Shown here piece by piece: positions 1 through 10,095 of a stretch of 33,227 nt of DNA. Origin of the DNA: Planktomarina sp. GTDB lineage: Bacteria; Pseudomonadota; Alphaproteobacteria; Rhodobacterales; Rhodobacteraceae. How positions within the stretch are numbered: the first letter of the stretch is position 1; the number at the start of each line of letters is the position of its first letter. A program made the translations under genes and the position numbers. Below the pieces are notes generated by a model. It was not told the DNA's origin. It did no database searches and saw only the letters and a list, made by a program, of their open reading frames with translations. Location of the stretch: contig JAHDCP010000024.1 of assembly GCA_020629775.1 (NCBI GenBank), positions 1 through 33,227 of the forward strand. Reading direction: 5' to 3'.

Positions 1-18
1 CCCCAAAACAATTAGATC

Positions 19-427
19 TTATCTAAGCACTAGAACATTGGTTTGTGCGTGTCGTACGACCCAAGCGGCGGTGGACCCAAGGAAAAGATCAGTCAAGTTT
101 GGCTTGTGCGATTTGACCACGATACAATCTGCTTCGTTTGCCTTTGCCCAATCGACGATGCTGCGCCCCGCACCACCCAGAATGACAGCAGTTTTTGTGA
201 CATTTAATTTTCCGGGCCATGCTGTCCAGTTGGTGTTGAATATCTTCCCTGGATTTGACCTCAAAATCTGGTGGAATGTAAGATTGGGCATAGGTTGGAA
301 TAGGTTCAATCACGTGCAACAAAGTTATTTCCCCCCCTTCACTCAACAGCGCAGACGTTGCCTGCACTGCACTTTCATAGGCATCTGATTTTCCAAGTTC
401 GACTGGAACGATGATGTTGTTGAACAT
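19..427 (-). pseudogene. Universal stress protein (UspA family), split by a +1 frameshift
   Basis: Frame 1 reads MFNNIIVPVELGKSDAYESAVQATSALLSEGGEITLLHVIEP...DSMARK. The next frame continues LNVTKTAVILGGAGRSIVDWAKANEADCIVVKSHKPNLTDLFLGSTAAWVVRHAQTNVLVLR. Removing one A from the A4 run (plus-strand T4 at 208-211) joins them. Confidence 0.85.
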
Positions 428-478
428 GTTTTTTCCTTTCGCTTTGAGATGAGTTTCGCAGGCTGAATCATCGGCTTC

Positions 479-492
479 ATGACATGGATCAA
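479..492. promoter_or_regulatory. FNR-like box (one mismatch) upstream of usp
   Basis: ATGAC-ATGG-ATCAA against TTGAY-N4-ATCAA. Confidence 0.4.
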
Positions 493-587
493 AAGCAGCG
501 AAATTAATATTTCGCCGCGATCAGGCTTCATTTCCAAAATCTAAGTATTGGCCTTAGCCACGCCGATAAACGCCGGTAATCACAACA

Positions 588-1943
588 TTAAATCGCGACG
601 CGGTGCACATGTTCGGCCTGCAAGGCCGTATCGATATGGGCGGCGACCACACGGGCCAGTTGTTCCATGCCGCTTTTCAAGTTCATCGTTTCGTCCGATC
701 GTTCTAAAGCTCTTGGAAAAGTAAATTGCAGATCTTGGAAAATCTGCTGAACGGTATCGGCGTATGCCGGATGGGACACCGCCAAGGTTTTGCCATTTAT
801 GCTGCCTTGGCACATCAATTGATCAAGGGCGTCTGCAATAAATGCATCTTCCGGCGTCAGAACATATCCCTTGTGACCGGACAATCGCCCTTCCCTGATA
901 TGCATTTGATAGGCCGCTGTTGCCACGGCGTTTTGCACAAAGCCCTGCCGATATCGGGAAATTGCCGATGCGCCAAAACCGATAAGCGTGGCGCATGGAT
1001 CGTCCGTATAACCCTGAAAATTCCGCCTCAATGTTCCCAACTGGGCAGCGGCTGCAAGACTATCGGTTTCTAAACTAAAGTGATCGATCCCCACCGGCAG
1101 GTACCCTAAATCTTGCAATCTGTGCTTTGCCAACTGGGCAGCTTCAAACCGTTGCAAGGTGTTGGGCAAAGAATCTGTGGCAATTAACCTCTGCCGCTTG
1201 GACATGTGCGGCACATGGGCATACCCGTACAGCGCCATTCGGTCAGGGCTAAGCGAATGCACCTGATCCAAAGTCGTAAGCAAGGTCTCCAGTGTTTGAA
1301 ACGGCAAGCCGTATAACAAGTCCACATTTAAACTTTCAACACCGCCCGCGCGCAATCGATCCACCACTGCTTGCGTTTGCTGAAAACTTTGCACCCGGCC
1401 AATGGCCACCTGCACTTTGGGCGCAAAGTCTTGCACGCCAATACTGGCACGGGTCATCCCCCGTTCAGCCAAAATATCCAAAACATCATCGGCAGCTTCG
1501 GTCGGATCAATCTTCACCGAAAATTCGCAATCGGATGTCCTAGTGAAGTGCTGATCTATAGCCTCCAACAGCCGTGCCATCTGTTCCCCAGAAAGCAGTG
1601 TTGGTGTTCCACCCCCTAAATGCAAACGCGCAATCTTTGGCTTGCTTTTCAATTGCGCAGAAACCAAGGCGATTTCATGTATCAAGTCATTCAAAAATGC
1701 TTCGACCGGGTGCATCGTTTGGGTGCCCTGTGTTCGGCATGCACAAAACCAACACAAGCGGCGGCAAAACGGGATGTGGAAATACAAAGAGACTGGCTCC
1801 TCGGCCGGCAGCCGACGAAGCCAATCGCTTTGCACCTTGGCGCCAACATTCACTTTGAAGCGGTTGGCTGGGGGATAACTGGTTTAGCGCGGCACCTTCG
1901 CGTCAAAAAGGCCGTACTCTTGCAGGATGGTTAAATTGTTCAT
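588..1943 (-). pseudogene. hemN: Oxygen-independent coproporphyrinogen III dehydrogenase HemN, interrupted by an in-frame TAA
   Basis: Radical-SAM motif HIPFCRRLCWFCACRTQGTQ. Upstream in the same frame: MNNLTILQEYGLFDAKVPR*TSYPPANRFKVNVGAK, with TAA at 1886-1884 where the HemN motif PRYTSYP has Tyr. The supplied ORF starts downstream of this stop. Confidence 0.85.
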
Positions 1944-1977
1944 GGGCTCAGCTTAAGCTGATCGAAATCAGCCTTCT

Positions 1978-1991
1978 TTGATTCAGATCAA
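1978..1991. promoter_or_regulatory. FNR box between hemN and ccoN
   Basis: TTGAT-TCAG-ATCAA, an exact match to the palindromic FNR consensus. Confidence 0.8.
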
Positions 1992-2033
1992 TACGTAATA
2001 AAATCAGATTTAGCGTCAGCTTATCTGGCGGTT

Positions 2034-2047
2034 TTGACATAGATCAA
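2034..2047. promoter_or_regulatory. Second FNR-type box upstream of ccoN
   Basis: TTGAC-ATAG-ATCAA. Confidence 0.7.
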
Positions 2048-2130
2048 AGTGCAAATCCCAAAACCACGCCAAGGTTATCCAAACGGCGGACTCCGATTCC
2101 GTCTTTTTTGGAGATTTGGAAAGGGCTGGT

Positions 2131-3767
2131 ATGGCGGATGCAGTTAAACTCAGTGTTTTGGTATTGATTGCTTTGGTAGCAACTTATGCTGCCGAACAAG
2201 GCAACGATTTGGCATTTCGCGCACATGGGCTGATTGTACTGCTTGTCGCAGCAGTGTTGTTCGTTTGGATCCTTCGCAAAAGTGGCGACTCCCGCCCGCA
2301 ATATTCCAGCACAGACTATATGGACGACCCGGTTCGTGCTGGCCTTTTGGCAACTGCTTTCTGGGGGATCGCGGGCCTTGGCGTGGGCACTTTCATTGCC
2401 TTTCAGTTGGCATTTCCGGGGTTAAACTGGGAGTGGGCACAACCATTCGGAAATTTTGGCCGCTTGCGGCCTTTGCACACTTCTGCGGTCATTTTTGCAT
2501 TCGGTGGAAACGCATTGATCGCACGTCCATTTATATCGTTCAGCGTACCAGCAGGACACGGTTGTTCGGAGGGAACCTGGTTTGGTTTGTCTTTTGGGGC
2601 TACCAACTTTTCATCGTTCTGGCGGCAACGGGCTATCTTTTGGGGGCCACGCAATCCAAAGAATATGCAGAGCCGGAATGGTACGTTGATATTTGGCTTA
2701 CAATCGTTTGGGTCGCGTATCTGATTGTTTTCTTAGGAACGATCATCAAGCGCAAAGAACGGCACATCTATGTTGCCAACTGGTTCTTCTTGGCCTTCAT
2801 CATAACAGTCGCGATGTTGCACATTGTGAACAACTTGGCGGTGCCTGTCAGCATCTGGGGTAGCAAGTCAGTTCAGCTGTTTTCTGGTGTCCAGGATGCA
2901 ATGACCCAATGGTGGTATGGACACAACGCGGTGGGCTTCTTTTTGACCGCAGGCTTTTTGGGCATGATGTATTATTTCGTACCCAAGCAGGCCAACCGCC
3001 CTGTTTACAGCTATAAACTGTCCATCGTTCACTTTTGGGCACTGATTTTTCTGTATATTTGGGCCGGTCCCCACCACCTTCATTATACCGCCTTGCCTGA
3101 TTGGGCGTCCACATTGGGCATGGTCTTCTCTGTTATCCTTTGGATGCCAAGTTGGGCCGGAATGATGAACGGTTTGATGACCTTGAATGGTGCATGGGAC
3201 AAAATTCGCACGGACCCGATCATCCGTTTTTTGGTGGCAAGCCTGGCTTTTTATGGGATGGCAACCTTCGAAGGTCCAATGATGTCGATCCGGGCCGTGA
3301 ACTCACTCAGCCACTATACTGACTGGACAGTGGGGCACGTGCATTCCGGCGCACTGGGTTGGAACGGAATGATCATCTTTGCCATGATCTATTTCTTGAC
3401 CCCACGGCTTTGGAATCGAGGTTCCATGTATTCGACATCTGCCATGAATTGGCACTTCTGGCTCGCGATGATTGGTATCGTTCTTTACGCTTCGTCAATG
3501 TGGGTCTCTGGAATTATGGAAGGACTGATGTGGCGTGAAGTTGATGATCAGGGGTTCTTGGTCAACAGCTTTGCTGACACCGTCAGCGCGAAATTCCCGA
3601 TGTATGTGGTCCGTGGTTTGGGTGGTGTCCTCTACCTCGCTGGGGCCGGGATCATGTGCTGGAACATGTGGATGACCATTCGTGGCTATGCCCGTGTCAC
3701 CCAACCCATCAGCGCGGTGACCCCACCAGCAATCGATACCCCCGCCCCTGCAACTCCCGCTGAATAA
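2131..3767 (+). pseudogene. ccoN: cbb3-type cytochrome c oxidase subunit I (CcoN/FixN), split by a -1 frameshift
   Basis: Frame 1: [24 protein letters not shown]...[22 protein letters not shown]. The next frame continues [53 protein letters not shown]...HIVNNLAVP...[13 protein letters not shown]. The missing base lies between 2522 and 2523 (GC-ACG). Confidence 0.92.
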
Positions 3768-3778
3768 GGAGACACCAA

Positions 3779-4504
3779 ATGGCACTCATTGATAAACACG
3801 TCATATTGGAACGCAGCCCATCTTTGCTGCTGGCTTTCTCACTGTCAGTCGTGACCATCGGCGGGATCTTAGAAATTGCGCCTTTGTTCTGGCTGGAAAA
3901 CACGATCGAGGATGTGGAGGGCATGCGCCCTTATAGCCCGCTCGAACTGACGGGGCGGGACGTGTACATCCGTGAAGGCTGTTACGTCTGTCACAGCCAG
4001 ATGATCCGCCCCATGCGCGACGAGGTGGAACGGTATGGGCACTACTCACTTGCCGCCGAAAGCATGTACGATCACCCGTTCCAATGGGGTTCTAAACGCA
4101 CGGGTCCGGATTTGGCACGTGTTGGCGGAAGATACTCAGATGAATGGCATTTGGACCATTTGATCGACCCCCAATCTGTGGTGCCTGAAAGCATTATACC
4201 CAAATACGGCTTCCTGCTTGAGGCAAAACTGGAAGGTGACCAAATCGGTGATCTGATGGCAACGCAGCGCTTAGTTGGTGTTCCCTATACAGACGAACAA
4301 ATTGAAAATGCTTCATCCGATTTTCGGGTACAAGCGGACCCCGATGCTGATTGGGATGATATGCTGGATCGGTATCCTGGCGCGCCCATTGGCAATTTCG
4401 ATGGCCAACCACAACTGACTGAGATGGATGCCCTGATTGCATATCTTCAGATGATGGGCACGCTGGTCGATTTTTCAACATTTGTTCCCGAAAAAAGCCG
4501 GTAA
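3779..4504 (+). CDS. ccoO: cbb3-type cytochrome c oxidase subunit II (mono-haem)
   Basis: [30 protein letters not shown], CxxCH haem motif; uninterrupted 241 aa. Confidence 0.95.
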   Translation: MALIDKHVILERSPSLLLAFSLSVVTIGGILEIAPLFWLENTIEDVEGMRPYSPLELTGRDVYIREGCYVCHSQMIRPMRDEVERYGHYSLAAESMYDHPFQWGSKRTGPDLARVGGRYSDEWHLDHLIDPQSVVPESIIPKYGFLLEAKLEGDQIGDLMATQRLVGVPYTDEQIENASSDFRVQADPDADWDDMLDRYPGAPIGNFDGQPQLTEMDALIAYLQMMGTLVDFSTFVPEKSR

Positions 4505-4517
4505 GGAGAGCCTGGAT

Positions 4518-4742
4518 ATGGAAACTTACACCCTCCTACGTGAATTTGCAGACAGCTGGTTTTTGATCGCAATGTTCACGTTTTTCATTGGCACATGGAT
4601 TTTTGCCTTTGGGCCTTCTTTAACACCGGCGCGCGACGAAGCCGCGTCTATTCCATTGCGCGACGATACGGCAAAGTGCGCTGAGACTTGTGAAAACTGC
4701 GCACCCAAAACTGACGTTAAGAAAGGGGCACATCATGGGTGA
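4518..4742 (+). CDS. ccoQ: cbb3-type oxidase subunit CcoQ/FixQ
   Basis: METYTLLREFADSWFLIAMFTFFIGTWIFAFGPS..., single TM segment, positioned between ccoO and ccoP. Confidence 0.85.
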   Translation: METYTLLREFADSWFLIAMFTFFIGTWIFAFGPSLTPARDEAASIPLRDDTAKCAETCENCAPKTDVKKGAHHG

Positions 4743-5586
4743 ACCGCGCAAAGATGAACTGACCGGTCGTAAGACCATGGGCCATGATTTTGACGGGATA
4801 GAAGAGCTGAATACCCCGATGCCGCGATGGTGGTTGATCACCTTCTATCTGACAATTTTTTTGGGGTGTTTGTTATACCATCGCCTTTCCCGCTTGGCCC
4901 ATGATCTCTGGCGCGACGGCGGGTTTGCTTGGCTATTCCACCCGTGCAGAAGTTGCCGCAGATATGGACGCGCATGAAAATACAAACGCTGCGCTAGTGG
5001 CGGACTTGCTTGATGTTGATCTGACCGCATTTGATCCACAATCCGATCTGCACAGATATGCTGTTGCCAGAGGAGGGTCGGTGTTCCGTGCGCAATGTAG
5101 CCAATGTCATGGCTCCGGTGCTGCAGGGGCCATCGGATACCCGAACCTTTTGGACAATGACTGGTTGTGGGGTGGTGATTTGGAAAACATCGCCTTTTCT
5201 GTGCGCCATGGTATTCGCAATGAAACCGATGGTGATGCTCGCTGGTCCGAAATGCCCGCTTTCAAAGACATCCTCGAACCATCTGAAATCAACGTCTTGG
5301 CTGATTACTTGCTGTCCTTGTCCAGCAGCGGAGATGCAAGTGAAGGTGCCACCCTTTTTGCTGACAACTGTGCCTCATGTCACGGTGACAAGGGACCGGG
5401 AATCGCGAATTGGGGGCCCCCAACTTGGCAGATGCGATTTGGCTGTATGGCGGCGATCGTGACAGCTTGATGGAAACAATATCCAATGCCCGCTTCGGGG
5501 TTATGCCTGCATGGGGCCAACGTTTAACAGAAGCTGATGTTCGCGCTGTATCAACTTACGTGCACGCCTTGGGTGGAGGTGAATAA
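4735..5586 (+). pseudogene. ccoP: cbb3-type oxidase di-haem subunit III (CcoP/FixP), with two frameshifts
   Basis: MGEPRKDELTGRKTMGHDFDGIEELNTPMPRWW...; removing one T from T7 at 4856-4862 gives TIFWGVCYTIAFPAWPMISGATAGLLGYS. Haem motifs CSQCH and CASCH. A second lesion near 5408-5412 (missing base) restores NLGAPNLADAIWLYGGDRDSLMETISNARFGVMPAWGQRL...GGGE, stop 5584-5586. Confidence 0.9.
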
Positions 5587-5741
5587 GAGCAGATTGCCTG
5601 CGCCGGCAAAGGTGACCTCCTCCTTGTCGGCCTAACGATCTGATGCGCCGGAAATTAAAAGGGGCACCGGAACCTGCCCAAAAGGCCGCATTAAGTCCCC
5701 GCAAGAACCCCGTCACTTTTCATGGCGTAGGGCCTGATGTT

Positions 5742-5755
5742 TTGACTTGGATCAA
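5742..5755. promoter_or_regulatory. FNR-type box upstream of ccoG
   Basis: TTGAC-TTGG-ATCAA, about 56 bp before the ccoG start. Confidence 0.7.
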
Positions 5756-5810
5756 TATGTCGAATTCTGATCCAGGCAATACTGGTCCTATCATTTAGAA
5801 GTGGCCACCC

Positions 5811-7226
5811 ATGACAAACCCAAGCGAAAACCTTTACGCAGCACGTGAACCCATTTTTCCCAAAAGAGTTTACGGGAAGTTCCGTAACCTGAAATGGGTT
5901 GTGATGTTGGTCACCTTAGGCATTTACTATATCACCCCTTGGATCCGTTGGGACCGGGGGCCAAACCTTCCAGACCAAGCCGTGCTGGTCGATCTGGCCG
6001 GGCGTCGATTTTACTTCTTTTGGATCGAAATCTGGCCCCACGAATTCTATTTCGTTGCTGGTTTGTTGATCATGGCCGGGCTTGGGCTTTTCTTGTTCAC
6101 GTCCGCATTGGGGCGTGTCTGGTGCGGATATACGTGCCCTCAAACAGTGTGGACCGATCTGTTCATTTTAGTGGAACGCTGGATAGAGGGGGATCGAAAC
6201 GCCCGATTGCGGCTACACAGAGCGAACTGGTCCTTTGCGAAAGCCAGGCTTCGGGTCACAAAATGGGTGGTATGGGCTTTGATAGCTTTGGCCACCGGCG
6301 GCGCATGGGTTTTTTACTTCGCGGATGCGCCAACCCTGGCTGCTCAGTTCCTTTCGTTGTCTGCGCCATATGTTGCTTGGGTCACTGTTGGCATCCTTGC
6401 CGCAACAACATTTGTTTTCGGCGGCTTCATGCGTGAACAAGTTTGCATTTACATGTGCCCGTGGCCACGCATTCAAGGTGCAATGATGGATGATGACACG
6501 CTTACTGTCGCCTATCGCGATTGGCGTGGCGAACCCCGCGGCAAGGCACGTGATTCCACCGCCGGGGACTGCGTGGATTGCATGGCTTGCGTCAATGTTT
6601 GCCCAATGGGGATCGACATCCGGGATGGTCAACAAATGGAGTGCATTACCTGCGCGCTGTGAATTGATGCCTGCGACGAGGTGATGAACAAATTGGGCCG
6701 TGAACGCGGCCTTATCGATTACCTTGCATTGTCCGATGGCCCTCGTGAACAGACCGGAGAAAAACCACGGCCCAACTGGCAGCATGTGTTGCGTCCAAGG
6801 ACCATTCTTTATTCCTGCATCTGGGCCTGCTTTGGGCTTGCGATGACATACGCTTTGTTCATTCGACCGGAAATTGATGTCACGGTGGCGGCGGTCCGCA
6901 ATCCAACGTTCGTAACACTTTCGGACGGGTCAGTGCACAACACATATGAGCTTCGGCTTTGCAACAAGCATGGTGTAGATCGCATGTTTGGCGTGCATGT
7001 CATGGGCGATCTCAGCCTAAAGATCTCTTTGGAAGGCACCCCATACGAAGCGGTTAACGTGCCCGCCGATGAAACCATGAAATTGCGGGTTTACATAACA
7101 GCCCCAGCGTCCAGCTTACCCGCACAATCCCAAGAAAGCCCTGTCCGGTTTTGGATCGAAGATTTGGGCAACGGTGAACGCGCGTATCAAAACAGCCACT
7201 TCAAAGGAAAAGGAGATATGTCATGA
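5811..7226 (+). pseudogene. ccoG: cbb3 oxidase accessory protein CcoG/FixG/RdxB (polyferredoxin) with an in-frame TGA
   Basis: ...CVDCMACVNVCPMGIDIRDGQQMECITCAL[TGA]IDACDEVMNKLGRERGLIDYLALSDG... The same frame stays open on both sides of TGA at 6660-6662, and the stop occupies a ferredoxin Cys position. Confidence 0.9.
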
Positions 7227-7679
7227 AAACGCTTACTGGTTGGCATGTCTTTGTAATGTTTGGCTTTGGTTTTGGAACCATCATTGCCGTGAACCTGACA
7301 CTGGCTTTCAACGCAGTCCGCACATTTCCAGGCCTTGAAGTAAAGAACGCCTATGTCGCCAGTCAGGGGTTTGACGCTGACCGCAAGGCGCAAGGCGCAA
7401 GAAGCGTTGAATTGGACGGTCAGTGCACACCTTGATGGCAACACTTTGGTTGTTCGTTTTGAAGATGATGGCCACTTGGTGGCGCCGACCATTGAAAAAG
7501 CCACTTTTGGCCGTGCGACTAGTGTTACGGCAGACCAAGCACCTGACTGTGCCCTGACAAATGGCGTGTTCAAGGCACAAGTTTTGGCTGGTTCGGGGAA
7601 CTGGAATTTGCGCATTGTTGCCCGCGCAGATGATGGGACCCGTTTCCAGCAACGGATCGTGGTCGAGGTGCTGCAATGA
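7223..7679 (+). pseudogene. ccoH: FixH family protein (CcoH), disrupted by a 7-bp tandem duplication
   Basis: MKTLTGWHVFVMFGFGFGTIIAVNLTLAFNAVRTFPGLEVKNAYVASQGFDADRKAQ followed, after removing one CAAGGCG copy (7384-7390 / 7391-7397), by EALNWTVSAHLDGNTLVVRFEDD... Confidence 0.88.
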
Positions 7680-9796
7680 CAGCGGCGTGCGCCGCGGCCC
7701 CATTCGCAATGGAACTGGCCGACACATCAACGGGCATCCAACTTTCGGTGCCTTCCATTCACTGTGCATCTTGCATTGGGGCAATCGAAAGACACTTTTC
7801 CAAGGTCCCGGGCGTTCAGGATGCCCGCGTGAATGCCACTCAAAAACGAGTCGCAGTTCAATCGAATTTGTCGGCCGATGTGCTGGTTCAGGAACTCAAC
7901 TCAATCGGGTATGAGGCCTTCCCTCTTGATGATGATGCCTTAAAAAATGACGCAGACCCTGTCTGCCGTGATCTTATTCTAAGGATGGGCGTCGCTGGAT
8001 TTGCCATGATGAATGTCATGCTTCTTTCAGTGGCAGTTTGGACCGGTGCCACAGATGCGACACGCGATCTTTTTCACCTGCTTTCGGCAGCGATCGCCGT
8101 GCCAGCCGTCATCTTTTCTGCAAGTCCATTCCTCAAAAACGCAATCCACGCGCTGAAAGGCGGCCGTCTAAACATGGATGTTCCAATTTCGTTAGCCATT
8201 GTTCTTGCAGCCGGAATGTCCCTTTATGAATCGCTGCACGGCGGTGCGCATGCGTATTTTGATGCGGCCCTGTCGTTGACGTTTTTTCTGATGATCGGAC
8301 GGTATTTGGAACACCAAACCAAATCGGCCGCACGGTCTGCCGCTGCAGAACTCGCCGCACTTGAAGTGCACCGGGCCGACCGGAAGGTCGGAAACGAAAT
8401 TGAGTCTGTTGCTGTGAAAGATCTTTTCATCGGCGACACCATTCTTGTGGGGTCGGGCATGCGTGTCCCGGTGGATGGCAGACTTCAAACACAAACAGCA
8501 TGTACCGATCGTTCCTTTCTGACCGGCGAAAGCGAACCCATAGAGCACACAAAACATGAGCCGTTGTGCGCCGGAGAAATTAACCTTGGCGCCCCGTTCG
8601 AAATCATTGCCACCGCCATCGGCGCAAACACCCGTTTGCGGCGGATCGCGGAACTTGTGGAAACAGCCGAAAATGCGCGCAACAGTTATACCAGTTTAGC
8701 CGATAAAGCGGCGCAGATTTATGCACCCGTTGTCCACGTGCTGGCCGCCGCAACGTTTCTGGCTTGGATTCTTATCAATGGGGACGTTCGAAACGCCCTT
8801 AACATTGCCATCGCTGTTTTAATCATCACATGTCCTTGTGCATTGGGGCTGGCGGTACCCGCGGTTTCGACCGCCGCAATAAGCCGACTTTACCAAATGG
8901 GGTTTTTGGTCAAATCCGGCACGGCATTGGAACGTTTGGCCTTGGCCAAAACCATGATTTTTGACAAGACTGGCACCCTTACGGCACCTGGGTTTTCATT
9001 CGGAATAAAGGACCTTTCCCCGACCCAGCGCGCCATTGCCAAAGGGTTGGCACAACAATCGTCCCATCCTTTATCAAAGGCACTTGCACAACACCTGACA
9101 GAAGACGTTGCCGCACAAATCGAAAATATCTTCGAACATCCTGGCTTGGGGGTTGAAGGGGCCTGGAAGGGGCGAAAAGTGGCCCTTGGCAAACCCGCTT
9201 GGTTAAACCAGCCTGGCGATGCGTTGACATTGAAGGTTGGTGGCACGGCATGTCCCTTATTGAGTTACGAAAATGTATTGCCCGGTGCGGAATATCTAAT
9301 AAGTGACTTAGATCTGCTGGGTATCTCTTCGCAAATTATTTCCGGTGACACGGAGGCAAATACCGAAAGACTTGCGCGCAAGCTTGGGTTCGGATCCTGG
9401 CGCAGCAACGTTTCACCCGAACAAAAAGCGATGTGTGTTAAACAATGTTCCCTCGCTGGACCAGTTTGCATGGTTGGTGACGGGATCAACGATACTGCGG
9501 CACTGGCGCAGGCTAACGTTTCCATAGCGCCAGGTACGGCCCTTGATGCAACCCGAAATGCTGCTGACATTGTCATGATTGGAGACGGATTGGGCAGCAT
9601 TCCCAAGGTGGTTTCTGTTTCGCGCAAAGCGGTGAACCTGTCCAAACAGAACTTTGGGATCGCAATTCTTCACAGTGTGATCGCAGTTCCCATCGCCATG
9701 GCTGGATTTGCAACACCGCTTATCGCAGCTTTGGCCATGTCAACGTCGTCCATTACTGTTCTTTTGAATGCTATGCGTGTGAGACTTGGAAAATGA
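7676..9796 (+). CDS. ccoI: Copper-transporting P1B-type ATPase CcoI/FixI
   Basis: N-terminal HCASC metal-binding motif, TCPCALGLAVPAV, DKTGTLT, GDGIND; uninterrupted 706 aa; last gene but one in the ccoGHIS order. Confidence 0.95.
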   Translation: MTAACAAAPFAMELADTSTGIQLSVPSIHCASCIGAIERHFSKVPGVQDARVNATQKRVAVQSNLSADVLVQELNSIGYEAFPLDDDALKNDADPVCRDLILRMGVAGFAMMNVMLLSVAVWTGATDATRDLFHLLSAAIAVPAVIFSASPFLKNAIHALKGGRLNMDVPISLAIVLAAGMSLYESLHGGAHAYFDAALSLTFFLMIGRYLEHQTKSAARSAAAELAALEVHRADRKVGNEIESVAVKDLFIGDTILVGSGMRVPVDGRLQTQTACTDRSFLTGESEPIEHTKHEPLCAGEINLGAPFEIIATAIGANTRLRRIAELVETAENARNSYTSLADKAAQIYAPVVHVLAAATFLAWILINGDVRNALNIAIAVLIITCPCALGLAVPAVSTAAISRLYQMGFLVKSGTALERLALAKTMIFDKTGTLTAPGFSFGIKDLSPTQRAIAKGLAQQSSHPLSKALAQHLTEDVAAQIENIFEHPGLGVEGAWKGRKVALGKPAWLNQPGDALTLKVGGTACPLLSYENVLPGAEYLISDLDLLGISSQIISGDTEANTERLARKLGFGSWRSNVSPEQKAMCVKQCSLAGPVCMVGDGINDTAALAQANVSIAPGTALDATRNAADIVMIGDGLGSIPKVVSVSRKAVNLSKQNFGIAILHSVIAVPIAMAGFATPLIAALAMSTSSITVLLNAMRVRLGK

Positions 9797-9963
9797 GTGT
9801 ACTGGTTATCCTTATTCCCGTGTCGCTTTTCTTAGGGCTTTTGGGGCTCGTCGGTTTTCTGTGGACCATTCGCACACACCAATATGAAGACCCTGTGGGC
9901 GAAGCTTCCAGGATCTTACTGAACTTTGATGACGAAGGCCCCCGAGACAAAACGGAAAACTGA
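9793..9963 (+). CDS. ccoS: cbb3-type oxidase assembly protein CcoS
   Basis: Own translation: MSVLVILIPVSLFLGLLGLVGFLWTIRTHQYEDPVGEASRILLNFDDEGPRDKTEN*. 56 aa, below the ORF-track cutoff; overlaps the ccoI stop by 4 nt. Confidence 0.85.
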   Translation: MSVLVILIPVSLFLGLLGLVGFLWTIRTHQYEDPVGEASRILLNFDDEGPRDKTEN

Positions 9964-10042
9964 AGGCCACAGCGCCATAATAGACGACCTGATTTATAAG
10001 CGAAAGGCGCGCACTTGTCGCCCGACAAACCCCATTTAATAA

Positions 10043-10074
10043 TAAAAAAGGCGCCCCAGCAAAACTGGAGCGCC
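10043..10074 (-). terminator. Rho-independent terminator of the downstream dctP
   Basis: On the minus strand GGCGCTCCAG-TTTTG-CTGGGGCGCC followed by TTTTTTATT. Confidence 0.8.
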
Positions 10075-10095
10075 CTGAACTTCTATGAAATTGGC

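Noticed and set aside
5587-5810. Possible small gene between ccoP and ccoG
   Set aside because: No plus-strand ORF with recognisable product; the minus-strand ORF at 5501-5716 overlaps ccoP and looks spurious.
6213-6785. 190-aa minus-strand ORF
   Set aside because: Antisense to ccoG and lacks any recognised domain.
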